From positions 16,790 through 80,789 of the forward strand of contig JAGLXL010000005.1 of the NCBI GenBank assembly GCA_023132895.1: 64,000 bases of DNA, given 5' to 3'. This stretch comes from Nanobdellota archaeon. Lineage in GTDB: Archaea > Nanobdellota > Nanobdellia > Woesearchaeales > JAGLXL01. The position numbers and the translations under genes were made by a program. Position 1 is the first letter of the stretch. Every line of letters begins with the position of its first letter. The notes under the pieces were generated by a model, which worked only from the letters and a program-made list of their open reading frames with translations, searched no databases and was not told the origin of the DNA. Shown here piece after piece: positions 50,818-60,475 of the stretch.

Positions 50818-51633
50818 ATGGTTGAATACAACATTCAAAAATTAGAAAAATTATCTGCACGTATTGATAACTTGCTTGATAAAAGTGCTATGCAAATCTA
50901 TCGGGCAAATAAGAGGCGAAATAAACCAAAAGTTATAAGAGAAATGGAAGGTTTGTTTGGTGAGGATCAAGTCACTATAGATTGCAGAAGTGGAGATTCT
51001 GAGATAGATGATTTATTATCTCATATTATTGATCCCAAAAATATAACTGGAACAATAAATCGTGGCGGGAAAAAATATGAAGCTAATTTGATTTGGAGTG
51101 ATATTTTGAGAAATGGATTGGGACCAAATCAATATGAAAGAATTGCTGGAGAAGCTCGTAGACTTGCCTTAAGGCAGTTAGAAAAAGAAGATGGAACTGG
51201 TGAAAAAGCACTTTCTTATTTGGAAAGCAAAGCAATGGACCCAACTCAAAGGTTGAGAGCAAGAAGAGACTGGGTAGGATTCCTAAATTCATATGCGCAT
51301 GCTGAAAGACTTGTAAGAGACCTAGATTATGTTGAATGCCAAGAACTTTTGAGGATGGAAAGCATTGATGTTAAAGCTGTGAGAAATAAATTACCTAGTT
51401 CTGTTACAACATATAGAATTTATTGCTCAGCAGAAAAAATCTTAGATTATGAAGTGAAAAAAGCAATTAAATCTGGAGATTTCTCTGATTATCAGGTTAG
51501 GTTAGATTTAATAAATGTTTTTGAAACGATAGGAGTTCCTGAAGTTCTGAAAAAAATAAGAGAAAGAGCTCATGATGAACGAGAGCATCCGACTGTTAGG
51601 AAGGAAGCTAAAAGAATTTTATCAAAGAGTTAG
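50818..51633 (+). CDS. Hypothetical helical protein
   Basis: A 271-residue charged, helical protein; the C-terminal 60 residues have a HEAT-like look (FETIGVPEVLKKIRERAHDE). A TATA-like TTTAAATATAGG is near 50788. No family recognised. The next gene begins 17 nt after its stop. Confidence 0.65.
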   Translation: MVEYNIQKLEKLSARIDNLLDKSAMQIYRANKRRNKPKVIREMEGLFGEDQVTIDCRSGDSEIDDLLSHIIDPKNITGTINRGGKKYEANLIWSDILRNGLGPNQYERIAGEARRLALRQLEKEDGTGEKALSYLESKAMDPTQRLRARRDWVGFLNSYAHAERLVRDLDYVECQELLRMESIDVKAVRNKLPSSVTTYRIYCSAEKILDYEVKKAIKSGDFSDYQVRLDLINVFETIGVPEVLKKIRERAHDEREHPTVRKEAKRILSKS

Positions 51634-51650
51634 ATGAATCCGAGAGAAAA

Positions 51651-51992
51651 ATGATAAATCAACTTGAAATTACAGACACCTTCTCTGTTGATGAGAAGAA
51701 AGCTAAGGTTGAAGAATTAAGCAGAACCAGAGGTTTTGGTCGCAAGGGAGTTCTACATACTCTTGCTATGGTTCTTGTTCCAGGGTATGTTTTCAAGGAG
51801 TTAGGTGAGCAGGAATTAATTGATGACCTTAAAGAACAAGTAGGATTACAACCAGAACGTTCTGGACTAGCCAGAATTGAAGACAGTGTAGTTCGACATA
51901 CCATGGCTTTTGTTTATACTGGAACTCAATTAGCTGCCTATTTTTCTACACCTTATATTGCAGGTTTAATTAGTGAAGTCTTGAACAAGTGA
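51651..51992 (+). CDS. Hypothetical protein
   Basis: A 113-residue protein with a hydrophobic, maybe membrane-associated middle (LHTLAMVLVPGYVF) and end (YTGTQLAAYFSTPYIAGLI). It is in an apparent pair with the preceding gene. Function unknown. Confidence 0.6.
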   Translation: MINQLEITDTFSVDEKKAKVEELSRTRGFGRKGVLHTLAMVLVPGYVFKELGEQELIDDLKEQVGLQPERSGLARIEDSVVRHTMAFVYTGTQLAAYFSTPYIAGLISEVLNK

Positions 51993-52034
51993 ATTTTCTA
52001 AACATTTAATAATTAGTTGTTGTTTTTTCTTTTT

Positions 52035-52436
52035 ATGAAAGACCATCCTTGGATTGGAATTGATGCGATTATTCTGGATAAGGATAAGATTCTTTTGATT
52101 AAGAGAGGTTCTAAAACGTTTTATGGTATGTGGGGGTTTGTTTCTGGCAAAGTTGACTGGGGTGAAGAAATTAAAGAGACAGTTATTCGCGAAGCTAAGG
52201 AAGAAACTAATTTAGATGTTGAAGTGGTCAGGTTTGTGGGCAGATATTATGACAAGCGAGGGAGACATCCAACCAAGACCATGATTTGCCTGCCGCATAT
52301 TTGCCGCGTGGTTGGTGGTGAGTTAAAAGCCGGTGATGATGCTTTAGAGGCCAAGTGGTTTTCTTTGTCAGAGGTTAAGGATATGGATTTAGCTTTTGAT
52401 CACAAACAAATGTTGGTTGATGAAGGGTTGATTTGA
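52035..52436 (+). CDS. NUDIX hydrolase, ADP-ribose pyrophosphatase type
   Basis: A 133-residue protein with the Nudix box GKVDWGEEIKETVIREAKEE(T), nearly complete; the opening GIDAIILDKDKILLIKRG is typical of MutT/ADP-ribose hydrolases. ATG 52035 is used; a TATA (ACATTTAATAA) is about 25-30 nt upstream, so it is probably leaderless. Confidence 0.9.
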   Translation: MKDHPWIGIDAIILDKDKILLIKRGSKTFYGMWGFVSGKVDWGEEIKETVIREAKEETNLDVEVVRFVGRYYDKRGRHPTKTMICLPHICRVVGGELKAGDDALEAKWFSLSEVKDMDLAFDHKQMLVDEGLI

Positions 52437-52554
52437 GGAAAAACGCCAGCGCCCTTCTTTTAGACTGGTGGTTTAACGCCGACCAAGATTTCTTGATTTA
52501 GTGAATAGAAAACCATAGTTCTTTTATAACTACTGAATAGTGGTTAAAATAGAA

Positions 52555-52567
52555 AGATTTATAAAGA
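52555..52567 (+). promoter_or_regulatory. TATA promoter of rmuC
   Basis: AGATTTATAAAGAG is about 30 nt before ATG 52590, giving a nearly leaderless transcript. Confidence 0.55.
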
Positions 52568-52589
52568 GAAAGCATTAATTAATATTAAA

Positions 52590-53492
52590 ATGATAACGGG
52601 AATGATTATTGGGTTGGCAATTGGAATTTTGGCCACATTAGGAATTGTTTATTTAGTCAAAAGAACATACAAATCAGACGACACTTCTAGTTCAGATGTT
52701 CTCAAAGGTATTGGCGAGCTTAAAGAATCAGTTAATCAAGCGTCAACTCAAATGAGGCATTCTCACGATTTCATGACAGGTATTTTTGCAAGTTCAGCTA
52801 AACGAGGAGCGGTTGGAGAGGTTAAACTATCTTCTGTTTTATCAGATATCCTCCCAAAAAAATCTTTTTGCAAGCACACATTCAAGGACGGCAGCCAAAT
52901 TGACCAAGCAGTTAAGTTCAATGGAAAAATTGTTGCTGTAGATTCAAAATTCCCTTTGTCATCTTTCCAAAAATTTAAGGAAGCTAAAGAAGAAAATGAA
53001 AAAGAAAGATTATGGAAATTATTCCAAAAAGATGTTAAAAATCATATTAAAAGTATTACAAGAAAATATATCAGGCCAAATGAAGGTACTTTGCCTTACG
53101 CCTTGATGTTCATACCTTCTGTTGCTATCAGAGATTCAGTAATTGATGATGATGAACTTCAGGCTTATGCTAGAGAAAATAGCGTTGTCTTTTCTTGCCC
53201 AAATGATTTGGGTTATCAACTAGCCATGGCTTGTCATTATATTGATGTTGAAGAATTTAGTAAAAACGCTGAAAAAATCATGGGGAACATAAGAGGTTTA
53301 GAAGGCTCATTTAATGACCTACATGAAGACTATAAAGTTTTGAGAAGTCACGTCAAAAATGCTTTCAATAAAACAAGTGATACAGACAATAGTTTTGGTG
53401 AATTTCAAAGAAACATAACTGAATTAACAAATACTGACGAAAAACCCAAATTAAATGTTGATGGTGAACAAAATGCTATTCAAGAAGCATAA
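52590..53492 (+). CDS. rmuC: RmuC-family DNA recombination protein
   Basis: A 300-residue protein: an N-terminal membrane helix (2-24), a short coiled coil and the RmuC core with KRGAVGEVKLSSVL, DGSQIDQAVKF and VAVDSKFPLSSF, which hold the PD-(D/E)xK-like acidic residues, and LPYALMFIPSVAI. RmuC limits inversions in bacteria and is rare in archaea, so transfer is likely. It overlaps the next gene by 20 bp. Confidence 0.85.
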   Translation: MITGMIIGLAIGILATLGIVYLVKRTYKSDDTSSSDVLKGIGELKESVNQASTQMRHSHDFMTGIFASSAKRGAVGEVKLSSVLSDILPKKSFCKHTFKDGSQIDQAVKFNGKIVAVDSKFPLSSFQKFKEAKEENEKERLWKLFQKDVKNHIKSITRKYIRPNEGTLPYALMFIPSVAIRDSVIDDDELQAYARENSVVFSCPNDLGYQLAMACHYIDVEEFSKNAEKIMGNIRGLEGSFNDLHEDYKVLRSHVKNAFNKTSDTDNSFGEFQRNITELTNTDEKPKLNVDGEQNAIQEA

Positions 53493-54141
53493 TAATGAAG
53501 GCGATTTAGAAAGATTAAAAGGAGAAATTGAAGATTATCTAAAAAAGAATAATTTTGTTGTTTTTGATGGTAAGATCCCTGAAAGAAATACAATCATCTG
53601 GAATGAAAATTGGCAAAAATTCTTGGAAACGGCAAAGAGTTTGGAAATTAATTTAATTTCTTTCTCAACTCAAGAGTTTGACGAGGAAGAACCAGGTGAA
53701 TTTGCAAAATACATTGGGAAAATATGTATTTTGGAACTGGCTTGGTTTAAAGAAGGTATTATTCATAATCTTGTCAAAGTTCCAAATTGGTTTGAAGATT
53801 TCTTAGAGAGTAAAAAGTTATTAGAAGTAGATTCAAGATTTGAAGAGAGGTTCAATTGTCAAGATTGTGATAAAAAATTAGGAGAAAACGAATATGGTCG
53901 TTGCAGTTCTTGTGAAACCAAGAAAAAACAAAAAGATCATAAAGTGATCAAGGAATTGGCAGAAAAAATTACTGATGAAGAAGAATTCCAGAATCTTTCT
54001 AATAATAAACAAAGAGAATTTTATCTTGCAGAAAATCACTCAGAAGTTCTAGAAAGATTAAAAGAAGAAGATATCATGATTAATACTTTCTTTTCATTCG
54101 CGGGTCCAATGGCGAAGGAGAAGAAAAAGGCCAATAAATAA
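53473..54141 (+). CDS. Hypothetical zinc-ribbon protein behind rmuC
   Basis: A 222-residue acidic protein with one zinc ribbon (CQDCDKKLGENEYGRCSSC, about 127-145). GGTGA placed 5 nt before ATG 53473 favours this start. It overlaps rmuC, so the two are made together; a nucleic-acid role is likely but not shown. Confidence 0.7.
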   Translation: MLFKKHNNEGDLERLKGEIEDYLKKNNFVVFDGKIPERNTIIWNENWQKFLETAKSLEINLISFSTQEFDEEEPGEFAKYIGKICILELAWFKEGIIHNLVKVPNWFEDFLESKKLLEVDSRFEERFNCQDCDKKLGENEYGRCSSCETKKKQKDHKVIKELAEKITDEEEFQNLSNNKQREFYLAENHSEVLERLKEEDIMINTFFSFAGPMAKEKKKANK

Positions 54142-54207
54142 AATCAAATAGGAATCAAAAGACAAAGGAATTGTGGTGATTAACTTTGCTTTTACAAGTT
54201 TAATGGC

Positions 54208-55263
54208 TTAAACAATGATTAGATATGATCTTTGAGTGGGATAATTTGGGTCTAGTTCAATTACTTTTTCAAATGCTTTTTTTGCTTCTTCTTCTCTTCC
54301 CAAATACTTTAATGCGCTTCCTTTATTATTCCATGCATCTGGGTCATCCGAGTTAATACTTATGGCTTTCTCAGAAGCTTCTAATGCCTCCTCATACCTA
54401 CCTAAACTTAATAAGGAAAATGCTTTGTTAACCCAGGCATTCAAATACACTGGAACTATTTCAATTGCTTTGTCGTAGGCTTCTATTGCTTCTTCGTATC
54501 TACCTAGATGATTAAGAGCGTTCCCTTTATCATACCAAGCTAACGCAAATTCGGGATTTATTTTAATAACTTCATCATAAGCTTCTATTGCTTCTTCATA
54601 TCTGCCTAGATGAGTAAGTGTGACTCCTTTATTTTCCCAAGCCATAGGATTAATCTTGATTGCTTCATCATAAGCTTCTATTGCCTCTTCATATCTTCCT
54701 AAAAGATCTAATGCAGCCCCTTTATTGTGCAAAGCCCCTGCATGCGCAGGATTCGTTTCAATAGCTCTGTTGTAAGCTTCTATTGCTTCATCATACTTTC
54801 CTAAATCAAAAAGGACATTTCCTTTAAAAAATAAAGCATCTGTAAAATTGGGATTTTTTTCTATCGCCTTGTCATAATTTTCTATCGCCTTGTCATAATT
54901 ACCTAAAGCCTCATAAGCGAGTCCAATATCAAAATAGTCTTTAGATAAATCCTTTACTTGGTTAGCAATCTCCGTAATCTCATCAGGAGTTAATCCTGTT
55001 TTCTGATACAACTCATCCGAATAGTTGCTGTCAATTGTGCTGATTTGACCAACACCAATTAAATTTGCTTCTTTTAAAGCAGCTATGCATCCCTCATAGC
55101 TTTCCGTTTCGCAATCTCCTTTAGTTATTTCTTGATATACTACCACTGAACATGTGATTACAAGTGTTATAATCGAACTAAGTATAAAAAATCTGGTAGC
55201 CCATCTAAACATAAAAGAATCTCTGTACAGCCTCTTTAAAGACCATTCTTTTTTCCCTGCCAT
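54208..55263 (-). CDS. Membrane-anchored TPR protein
   Basis: A 351-residue protein: one membrane helix (about 20-42), then seven consecutive TPR units with G(R/K/N)YEEAIEAY and INPxxAxAWxNKG consensus. The fourth unit lacks two or three residues (INPMAWENKG). Near-identical units suggest recent repeat gain. Such proteins scaffold complexes at the membrane. Confidence 0.88.
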   Translation of the reverse strand: MAGKKEWSLKRLYRDSFMFRWATRFFILSSIITLVITCSVVVYQEITKGDCETESYEGCIAALKEANLIGVGQISTIDSNYSDELYQKTGLTPDEITEIANQVKDLSKDYFDIGLAYEALGNYDKAIENYDKAIEKNPNFTDALFFKGNVLFDLGKYDEAIEAYNRAIETNPAHAGALHNKGAALDLLGRYEEAIEAYDEAIKINPMAWENKGVTLTHLGRYEEAIEAYDEVIKINPEFALAWYDKGNALNHLGRYEEAIEAYDKAIEIVPVYLNAWVNKAFSLLSLGRYEEALEASEKAISINSDDPDAWNNKGSALKYLGREEEAKKAFEKVIELDPNYPTQRSYLIIV

Positions 55264-55285
55264 GTTAAATAAAATTTAGTCTGCT

Positions 55286-55300
55286 CCTATAAATATTTTG
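55286..55300 (-). promoter_or_regulatory. TATA promoter of the TPR gene
   Basis: On the minus strand GGCAAAATATTTATAGG: a BRE/TATA about 25-35 nt before the start at 55263. Confidence 0.5.
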
Positions 55301-55344
55301 CCCAAAACCATTTGAATTCTTTTGGTTAAAATATAGCTAAACTG

Positions 55345-55479
55345 TCACCTAGTAAAATAAAACACAAAGAACATAATCAAACCTAAAATAATAAAAACAT
55401 TAACAAGAATCATACCATAACGGTAAAACAAAAGCATCTTCTCAGCGCGTTCCGGTGTCTTGGCAATGTCTTTAAGCAT
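55345..55479 (-). CDS. 44-aa membrane miniprotein at the end of the ATPase operon
   Basis: A 44-residue frame: a charged start ([17 protein letters not shown]) then one membrane helix (ILVNVFIILGLIMFFVFY) and TR. Its ATG overlaps the atpD stop by 8 bp, in the style of the other genes in the operon. It is probably translated; an ATPase accessory or assembly role is possible. Confidence 0.65.
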   Translation of the reverse strand: MLKDIAKTPERAEKMLLFYRYGMILVNVFIILGLIMFFVFYFTR

Positions 55480-56098
55480 TTTCTGAGGCTTCCATTCTAG
55501 CCTTAATGGATTTTAGTCTAGAAAAGTTTTCTCTTTCCATTTCTTCGAGACGCATCCTGATGTAAGTACTGTCTTTCTTAATTCTAGGCATGACGATTTT
55601 CTCAAGAGCATTAACTTTTCTTTTAGTTTTCTTAATATCTTCTGCCAAGTTAACAGCAGAGGCTTCGACTTGCGCCAACTGAACAATAGCCTTTAAAGCT
55701 TCCCTGAAGTTTTTAGTGGCCTGGTCTAATTCCAAGGAAGTGCTGACAGAATAAGACATCTCATCAGCAGGAAACTGGCATTCAAATTTAGGGACTGGTA
55801 CGCCCATAATATTCCTCTGAGAACTTTCTATTTTAATCTGTGAAGCAACTGAATCAGCGGCTCTTTTAGTCTCTAAGTAACCCATTAAAGCCTGGGCATA
55901 GATCAAAGACTGGTAAGCAACAGCTAATTTTTCCTCAGTCTCTTTACGAAGCTTCTTTAAATCATCAACTAGCTTAAAAAACTCTGAAATCAAAGCATCC
56001 CGCTTTTCTTTCAATAGTTTATGTCCTTTTTCTGCCAGTTTGAACTTCTTCTTCAAACGAAGAAGCTCCATCATAGTAGTTTTAACTGTTTTAGTCAT
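55472..56098 (-). CDS. atpD: A-type ATP synthase subunit D
   Basis: A 208-residue central-stalk subunit D: coiled-coil N-terminal ([20 protein letters not shown], the family hallmark) and C-terminal helices, with the globular middle. It transmits rotation from the K ring to the A3B3 head. ATG 56098 overlaps the atpB stop and is preferred to a start at 56122. Confidence 0.93.
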   Translation of the reverse strand: MTKTVKTTMMELLRLKKKFKLAEKGHKLLKEKRDALISEFFKLVDDLKKLRKETEEKLAVAYQSLIYAQALMGYLETKRAADSVASQIKIESSQRNIMGVPVPKFECQFPADEMSYSVSTSLELDQATKNFREALKAIVQLAQVEASAVNLAEDIKKTKRKVNALEKIVMPRIKKDSTYIRMRLEEMERENFSRLKSIKARMEASENA

Positions 56099-57473
56099 TT
56101 TTCTTAGGCAGGAATTTCTCAATGAATTCCAACTTAATTTTCTTTAATTCTTCTTTTGGCAGGACAGACAACAAATCCCAGCCAATGTTAAGTGAAGTAT
56201 CAATGGCCCTGTTTTCATTCTTGCTTTGGGTGATGAATTTGTCTTCAAAGGATTTGGCAAAAATCAAAAACTTCTTGTCTAAATCACTTAAAGCTTCTTC
56301 ACCAACAACTGCAACCAAGTCTCTTAAACTTCGACCTTGAGCATAAGCACTGTACATCTGGTTAGCAACACCGCTGTGATCCTCCCGAGTCTTGCCAGCG
56401 CCAATACCTTCATTCATTAATCTACTTAAAGAAGGCAAGACATCAATTGGCGGAAAGATGTTATTTCGGTGCAATTCCTTGCTAACGACAATTTGCCCTT
56501 CAGTAATATAACCAGTTAGGTCTGGAATTGGGTGGGAGATATCTCCCTGCGGCATGGTCAAGATTGGAATCTGGGTAACAGAACCGGGTTTGCCTTTGAT
56601 TTTTCCAGCTCTTTCATACAAGTTAGCCAAGTCTGTGTACATGTAACCTGGATATCCACGCCGACCTGGGATTTCATTACGAGCAGCAGCAATTTCACGC
56701 AAAGCTTCACAGTAATTAGTCATATCTGTCAAGATAACCAAAACGTGCATGCCTTTTTCAAAAGCTAAATATTCAGCAGCAGTCAAAGCAATACGTGGAG
56801 TAATAATTCTTTCAATAGCCGGGTCATCTGCCAAATTAATAAAAGCAACCATTCTTTCCATAGCGCCGGTTCTTTCAAAGTCATTCATAAAGAACTTGGC
56901 TTCTTCAAAAGTGATTCCCATGGCGGCAAAAATAACAGCGAAGCTTTCTCCTTTGCCAAGAACTTTAGCCTGTCTGGCGATTTGAGCAGCAATTTCATTG
57001 TGAGGCAGGCCTGCTTCTGAAAATAAAGGCAGTTTCTGGCCACGAACAAGAGTATTCATGGTATCAATGGCAGAAACACCAGTCTGGATGAACTCTTCTG
57101 GGAATTCCCTGGCTGTTGGATTGATAGCTAAACCATTGACATCCATTTTTTTTTCTGGAATGATGTCTGGATTGCCATCAATTGGCTTGCCAAGACCGCT
57201 GAAAACACGGCCGATCATTTCACCGGATAAAGCAACTTTCATGGTTTCACCAGTAAAGCGAACAGAAGTGTCTTTGGTGTCTAAATCACGAGTACCTTCA
57301 AAAACCTGAACAACAGCAACTCCTTCACGAGCTTCAAGGACCTGGCCGTTTTTCTTCTGGCCATTGCTGTCAGTGATTTCAACCAGTTCACCATAAGTGA
57401 CATCTTCAACATTTTCAACAACTAAAAGAGGACCAGCAATTTCTTTGATTGTTTTATATTCTGTTTTTTTCAT
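56091..57473 (-). CDS. atpB: A-type ATP synthase subunit B
   Basis: A 460-residue non-catalytic head subunit: [19 protein letters not shown] start, [12 protein letters not shown], the region [15 protein letters not shown] and [13 protein letters not shown] [20 protein letters not shown]. It forms the A3B3 hexamer with subunit A. The length is normal. It follows atpA by 1 nt. Confidence 0.96.
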   Translation of the reverse strand: MKKTEYKTIKEIAGPLLVVENVEDVTYGELVEITDSNGQKKNGQVLEAREGVAVVQVFEGTRDLDTKDTSVRFTGETMKVALSGEMIGRVFSGLGKPIDGNPDIIPEKKMDVNGLAINPTAREFPEEFIQTGVSAIDTMNTLVRGQKLPLFSEAGLPHNEIAAQIARQAKVLGKGESFAVIFAAMGITFEEAKFFMNDFERTGAMERMVAFINLADDPAIERIITPRIALTAAEYLAFEKGMHVLVILTDMTNYCEALREIAAARNEIPGRRGYPGYMYTDLANLYERAGKIKGKPGSVTQIPILTMPQGDISHPIPDLTGYITEGQIVVSKELHRNNIFPPIDVLPSLSRLMNEGIGAGKTREDHSGVANQMYSAYAQGRSLRDLVAVVGEEALSDLDKKFLIFAKSFEDKFITQSKNENRAIDTSLNIGWDLLSVLPKEELKKIKLEFIEKFLPKKND

Positions 57474-57474
57474 T

Positions 57475-59229
57475 TTACCTGCCTCCTCCTAATTTGTTAA
57501 AACTTTTGTCAATCTTTTCCATGATCTTCTCCATGTGTTTTTCAAAAGTTTCATTAGGATGTTCCTTCATTCTGGCAATGTCATTTTTAACATCTAATTT
57601 GTTAATTTCATCAATAGGAACTTTTCTTTTGATAGCATCCATGGCCTGGTCATAGAAATGCAGGATGATTTTCAACATGAAGTATTGTTTTCTTGGTGAA
57701 CAAAAAGCATCAACTTCATGGTAAGCGTTCTGCTGCAAAAAGTCTTCCCTGAAAATCTTAGTTACTTCCAAGACAACTCTTTCAGCGACTGGCAGAGCAT
57801 CCGGCCCTACTAACTGGACAATTTCCTGCAATTCTTCTTCTTTTTGCAGTAATTCCATGGCCTTGTCTCTTAAAGCCCGCCAATCTTCTCCGGCATTTTC
57901 TTTGTACCATCCTTCGACTGTGTCTAAATACAATGAATAAGAGTCAAGCCAGTTAATAGCTGGAAAGTGCCGCATGGAAGCCAGGTTTTTGTCCAGGGCC
58001 CAAAAGGTTTTGTTAACTCTTAAGGTTCCCTGAGTAACTGGCTCTGAAAAGTCTCCACCAGGAGGACTGATAGCTCCAATAACAGAGACTGAACCTTCTT
58101 TACCGCTTAAAGCAATGACCCGGCCAGCTCTTTCGTAAAATTGTGAAAGTCTGGTTGAGAGATAGGCTGGATAACCTTCTTCACCAGGCATTTCCTCTAA
58201 CCTGCCTGAGATTTCTCTCATGGCTTCTGCCCATCGAGATGTGGAGTCAGCCATTAAAGCAACGGCAAATCCCTGGTCTCGATAATATTCAGCTAAAGTA
58301 ATTCCTGTGTAGACTGAAGCTTCCCGGGCGGCAACCGGCATGTTGGAAGTATTAGCAATAATAATAGTTCGGTTAAGCAAGGGCTTGCCTGTTCTGGGAT
58401 CTTTTAACTTTGGAAAGTTTTCAAGAACGTCTGTCATTTCATTGCCACGTTCACCACAGCCGATATAGACAATAATATCTGCGTCGCACCATTTAGCCAA
58501 TGATTGCTGGGCAACTGTTTTTCCAGTTCCAAAAGCACCGGGAATAGAAGCAGTGCCGCCTTTGGCTAAAGGAGCAAAAGTATCTAAGATTCTTTGTCCA
58601 GTGACTAAAGGAATAGTTGGCTCTTGCTTTTCTTGGGTTGGCCTTGGGACTCGAACAGGCCATTTTTGAACCATGGTTATTTCTTTGAGACCATCTTTGG
58701 TTTTGACTTTAGCAATGACTGTGTCAAGATTGCCTTCAACATCTTTGATTTGTTCTATTTTTCCATTGATGCCAAAAGGAACAAGGATTTTGTGGGTGAT
58801 AGTTTCTGATTCCTTGACTTCACCGATAATCTGGCCTTGTTTGACTTCACCGCCTTTTTTAGCCAAAGCTTTGAATTTCCATTTCTTGTTGTGGTCAATA
58901 GACGGAACATTAACTCCACGGGCAATAAAAGCTCCTGATTGCTCCTTGATCAAGTCCAGAGGCCTTAAGATTCCATCATAGATGTTACTTAAGAGGCCTG
59001 GTCCTAATTCAATGGAGAGAGGTGCGCCGGTAGCAATGACCTTGTCACCAGGACCGATGCCGGTGGTTTCTTCGTAAACCTGGATAGTAGCAGTATCGCC
59101 TTCTAGTTCGATGACCTCTCCCATGAGACCTTGTTCACCGACCCGAACGACTTCATACATTTTTATTCCCTTAAGACCAGCAGCAGTTACAACCGGTCCG
59201 GAAATTTTGATAATTTTTCCTTGTTTCAT
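57475..59229 (-). CDS. atpA: A-type ATP synthase subunit A (catalytic)
   Basis: A 584-residue catalytic subunit: [13 protein letters not shown] start, an archaeal-type insert (about 115-190), P-loop [17 protein letters not shown] with the catalytic Glu, and [21 protein letters not shown] in which only the core is quoted ([16 protein letters not shown]). GGTGATC before ATG 59229 decides the start. Confidence 0.97.
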   Translation of the reverse strand: MKQGKIIKISGPVVTAAGLKGIKMYEVVRVGEQGLMGEVIELEGDTATIQVYEETTGIGPGDKVIATGAPLSIELGPGLLSNIYDGILRPLDLIKEQSGAFIARGVNVPSIDHNKKWKFKALAKKGGEVKQGQIIGEVKESETITHKILVPFGINGKIEQIKDVEGNLDTVIAKVKTKDGLKEITMVQKWPVRVPRPTQEKQEPTIPLVTGQRILDTFAPLAKGGTASIPGAFGTGKTVAQQSLAKWCDADIIVYIGCGERGNEMTDVLENFPKLKDPRTGKPLLNRTIIIANTSNMPVAAREASVYTGITLAEYYRDQGFAVALMADSTSRWAEAMREISGRLEEMPGEEGYPAYLSTRLSQFYERAGRVIALSGKEGSVSVIGAISPPGGDFSEPVTQGTLRVNKTFWALDKNLASMRHFPAINWLDSYSLYLDTVEGWYKENAGEDWRALRDKAMELLQKEEELQEIVQLVGPDALPVAERVVLEVTKIFREDFLQQNAYHEVDAFCSPRKQYFMLKIILHFYDQAMDAIKRKVPIDEINKLDVKNDIARMKEHPNETFEKHMEKIMEKIDKSFNKLGGGR

Positions 59230-59242
59230 TATGATCACCTTG

Positions 59243-59545
59243 TCATTGGTTTTCTATTTTTAATCCTAAAGCGTCTTCAAATAATTTTGAGACTTGTTTC
59301 AGAGCCAATCCTCGGCTGCCTGATTTATCAGGAACCTGAACAACAACTCCCTGGAGTTCTTGGAATAATTTTTTTTCTTTTAATTCAGCAGCAATTGTTT
59401 CTGTAGTGATGAGGATGGGAAATTCCTTGATTTGGTTTACTTGTTCTGCTGCCTTGTCTGTTTGATAGTTGAGGCATTTGCTGGCGCCAGCTAATTTCAT
59501 GCCCAAGACGAGTTCCAGATCCCCTAAGACTGCGATTTGTTTCAT
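59243..59545 (-). CDS. atpF: A-type ATP synthase subunit F
   Basis: A 100-residue stalk subunit: [19 protein letters not shown] and [11 protein letters not shown], ending [13 protein letters not shown]. It modulates the head during rotation. It lies 13 nt upstream of atpA. Confidence 0.92.
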   Translation of the reverse strand: MKQIAVLGDLELVLGMKLAGASKCLNYQTDKAAEQVNQIKEFPILITTETIAAELKEKKLFQELQGVVVQVPDKSGSRGLALKQVSKLFEDALGLKIENQ

Positions 59546-59586
59546 TTTGTTTTTACCTTTTTCTGTTTTTCAAAAGACTATTTTAT

Positions 59587-60474
59587 TCAATACCATTCAA
59601 TACCATTCAGTACTTCTAAATTAACATCTATCTCTTTTTTAAAGTCAGCTCCTTGGTTACCTGAAGTTCTTTTTAGTTTAGCTGATTTAAATGATTTTTC
59701 TATCAAATCATATTCTGTGGTTAATCTAAAACCACTACCCAGAGCATAGGCGCCTCCAGCATTTTCCCAAAGTTCATTTGCGTCTTTTCCGAGATTTCCT
59801 GTCAAGGCAGCTGTGATAATCTCTATATTTGGCTGGTGGGATACTGCTAAAGTTAAACTGCTGTGCCAGTTTAACGCTGGAACCAATTTTCTTAATGCTC
59901 TATCGGCAATACTCTGAGGATGTTCTGACCTGGGATCACCTTCAAAACCTTTTTGAACCATCCATTTATATCCTGGGAAATCGGGATTGACTTCTGGACA
60001 ATAAGCCTGGGCAACTAATTCATTGCCTTCATCTGGCAAGCCGTTATAATCTTTGTAATCAATTTCATCTAAACCATCACAAGACTTATGAGCTGTTAAT
60101 CTATGAAGTCCTTTTTTGCTTAGTATAATCTTAGCTTCAGGAGAGGTTAGGTCTTCCAGCCCTAAAACATTTTTGGCATATTTTCGAGCCATGCCAATGA
60201 ACATGTGCCTGGCTGTTTCATCTGCTCTAGGTTTGGGGGAAGGGAGTATTAAGACTGATTTAATATTTTGAGGAACATATAATGATTCTCCAATTTCCTC
60301 TGCTTTAGCATATTCAGAACCCTGTAGATGTGCTTCAGCATCTGGATGTATTCCATTACCAACAATAGAAGTTGTTCCTTCTGGAGCGCCAACAACTTTT
60401 GCTGGATTTCCCACTAAAATACTATCTCTTGCTCCCAGATGTCTCATCAAATAAAGGGTTGCTTGTTTTGTCAT
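59587..60474 (-). CDS. Histidine phosphatase-like protein inside the ATPase operon
   Basis: A 295-residue protein of the phosphoglycerate-mutase/histidine phosphatase superfamily: LYLMRHLGARDS (RH with the phosphohistidine; the usual Gly is Leu), LPSPKPRADETARHM, EIDYKDYNG and AVSHQPNIEIITAALTG with the second His. It begins 1 nt after the atpC stop and ends 41 nt before atpF, between genes that normally adjoin. The C-terminal codons lie in a tandem ATTCAATACC repeat. The substrate is unknown. Confidence 0.78.
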   Translation of the reverse strand: MTKQATLYLMRHLGARDSILVGNPAKVVGAPEGTTSIVGNGIHPDAEAHLQGSEYAKAEEIGESLYVPQNIKSVLILPSPKPRADETARHMFIGMARKYAKNVLGLEDLTSPEAKIILSKKGLHRLTAHKSCDGLDEIDYKDYNGLPDEGNELVAQAYCPEVNPDFPGYKWMVQKGFEGDPRSEHPQSIADRALRKLVPALNWHSSLTLAVSHQPNIEIITAALTGNLGKDANELWENAGGAYALGSGFRLTTEYDLIEKSFKSAKLKRTSGNQGADFKKEIDVNLEVLNGIEWY

Positions 60475-60475
60475 T

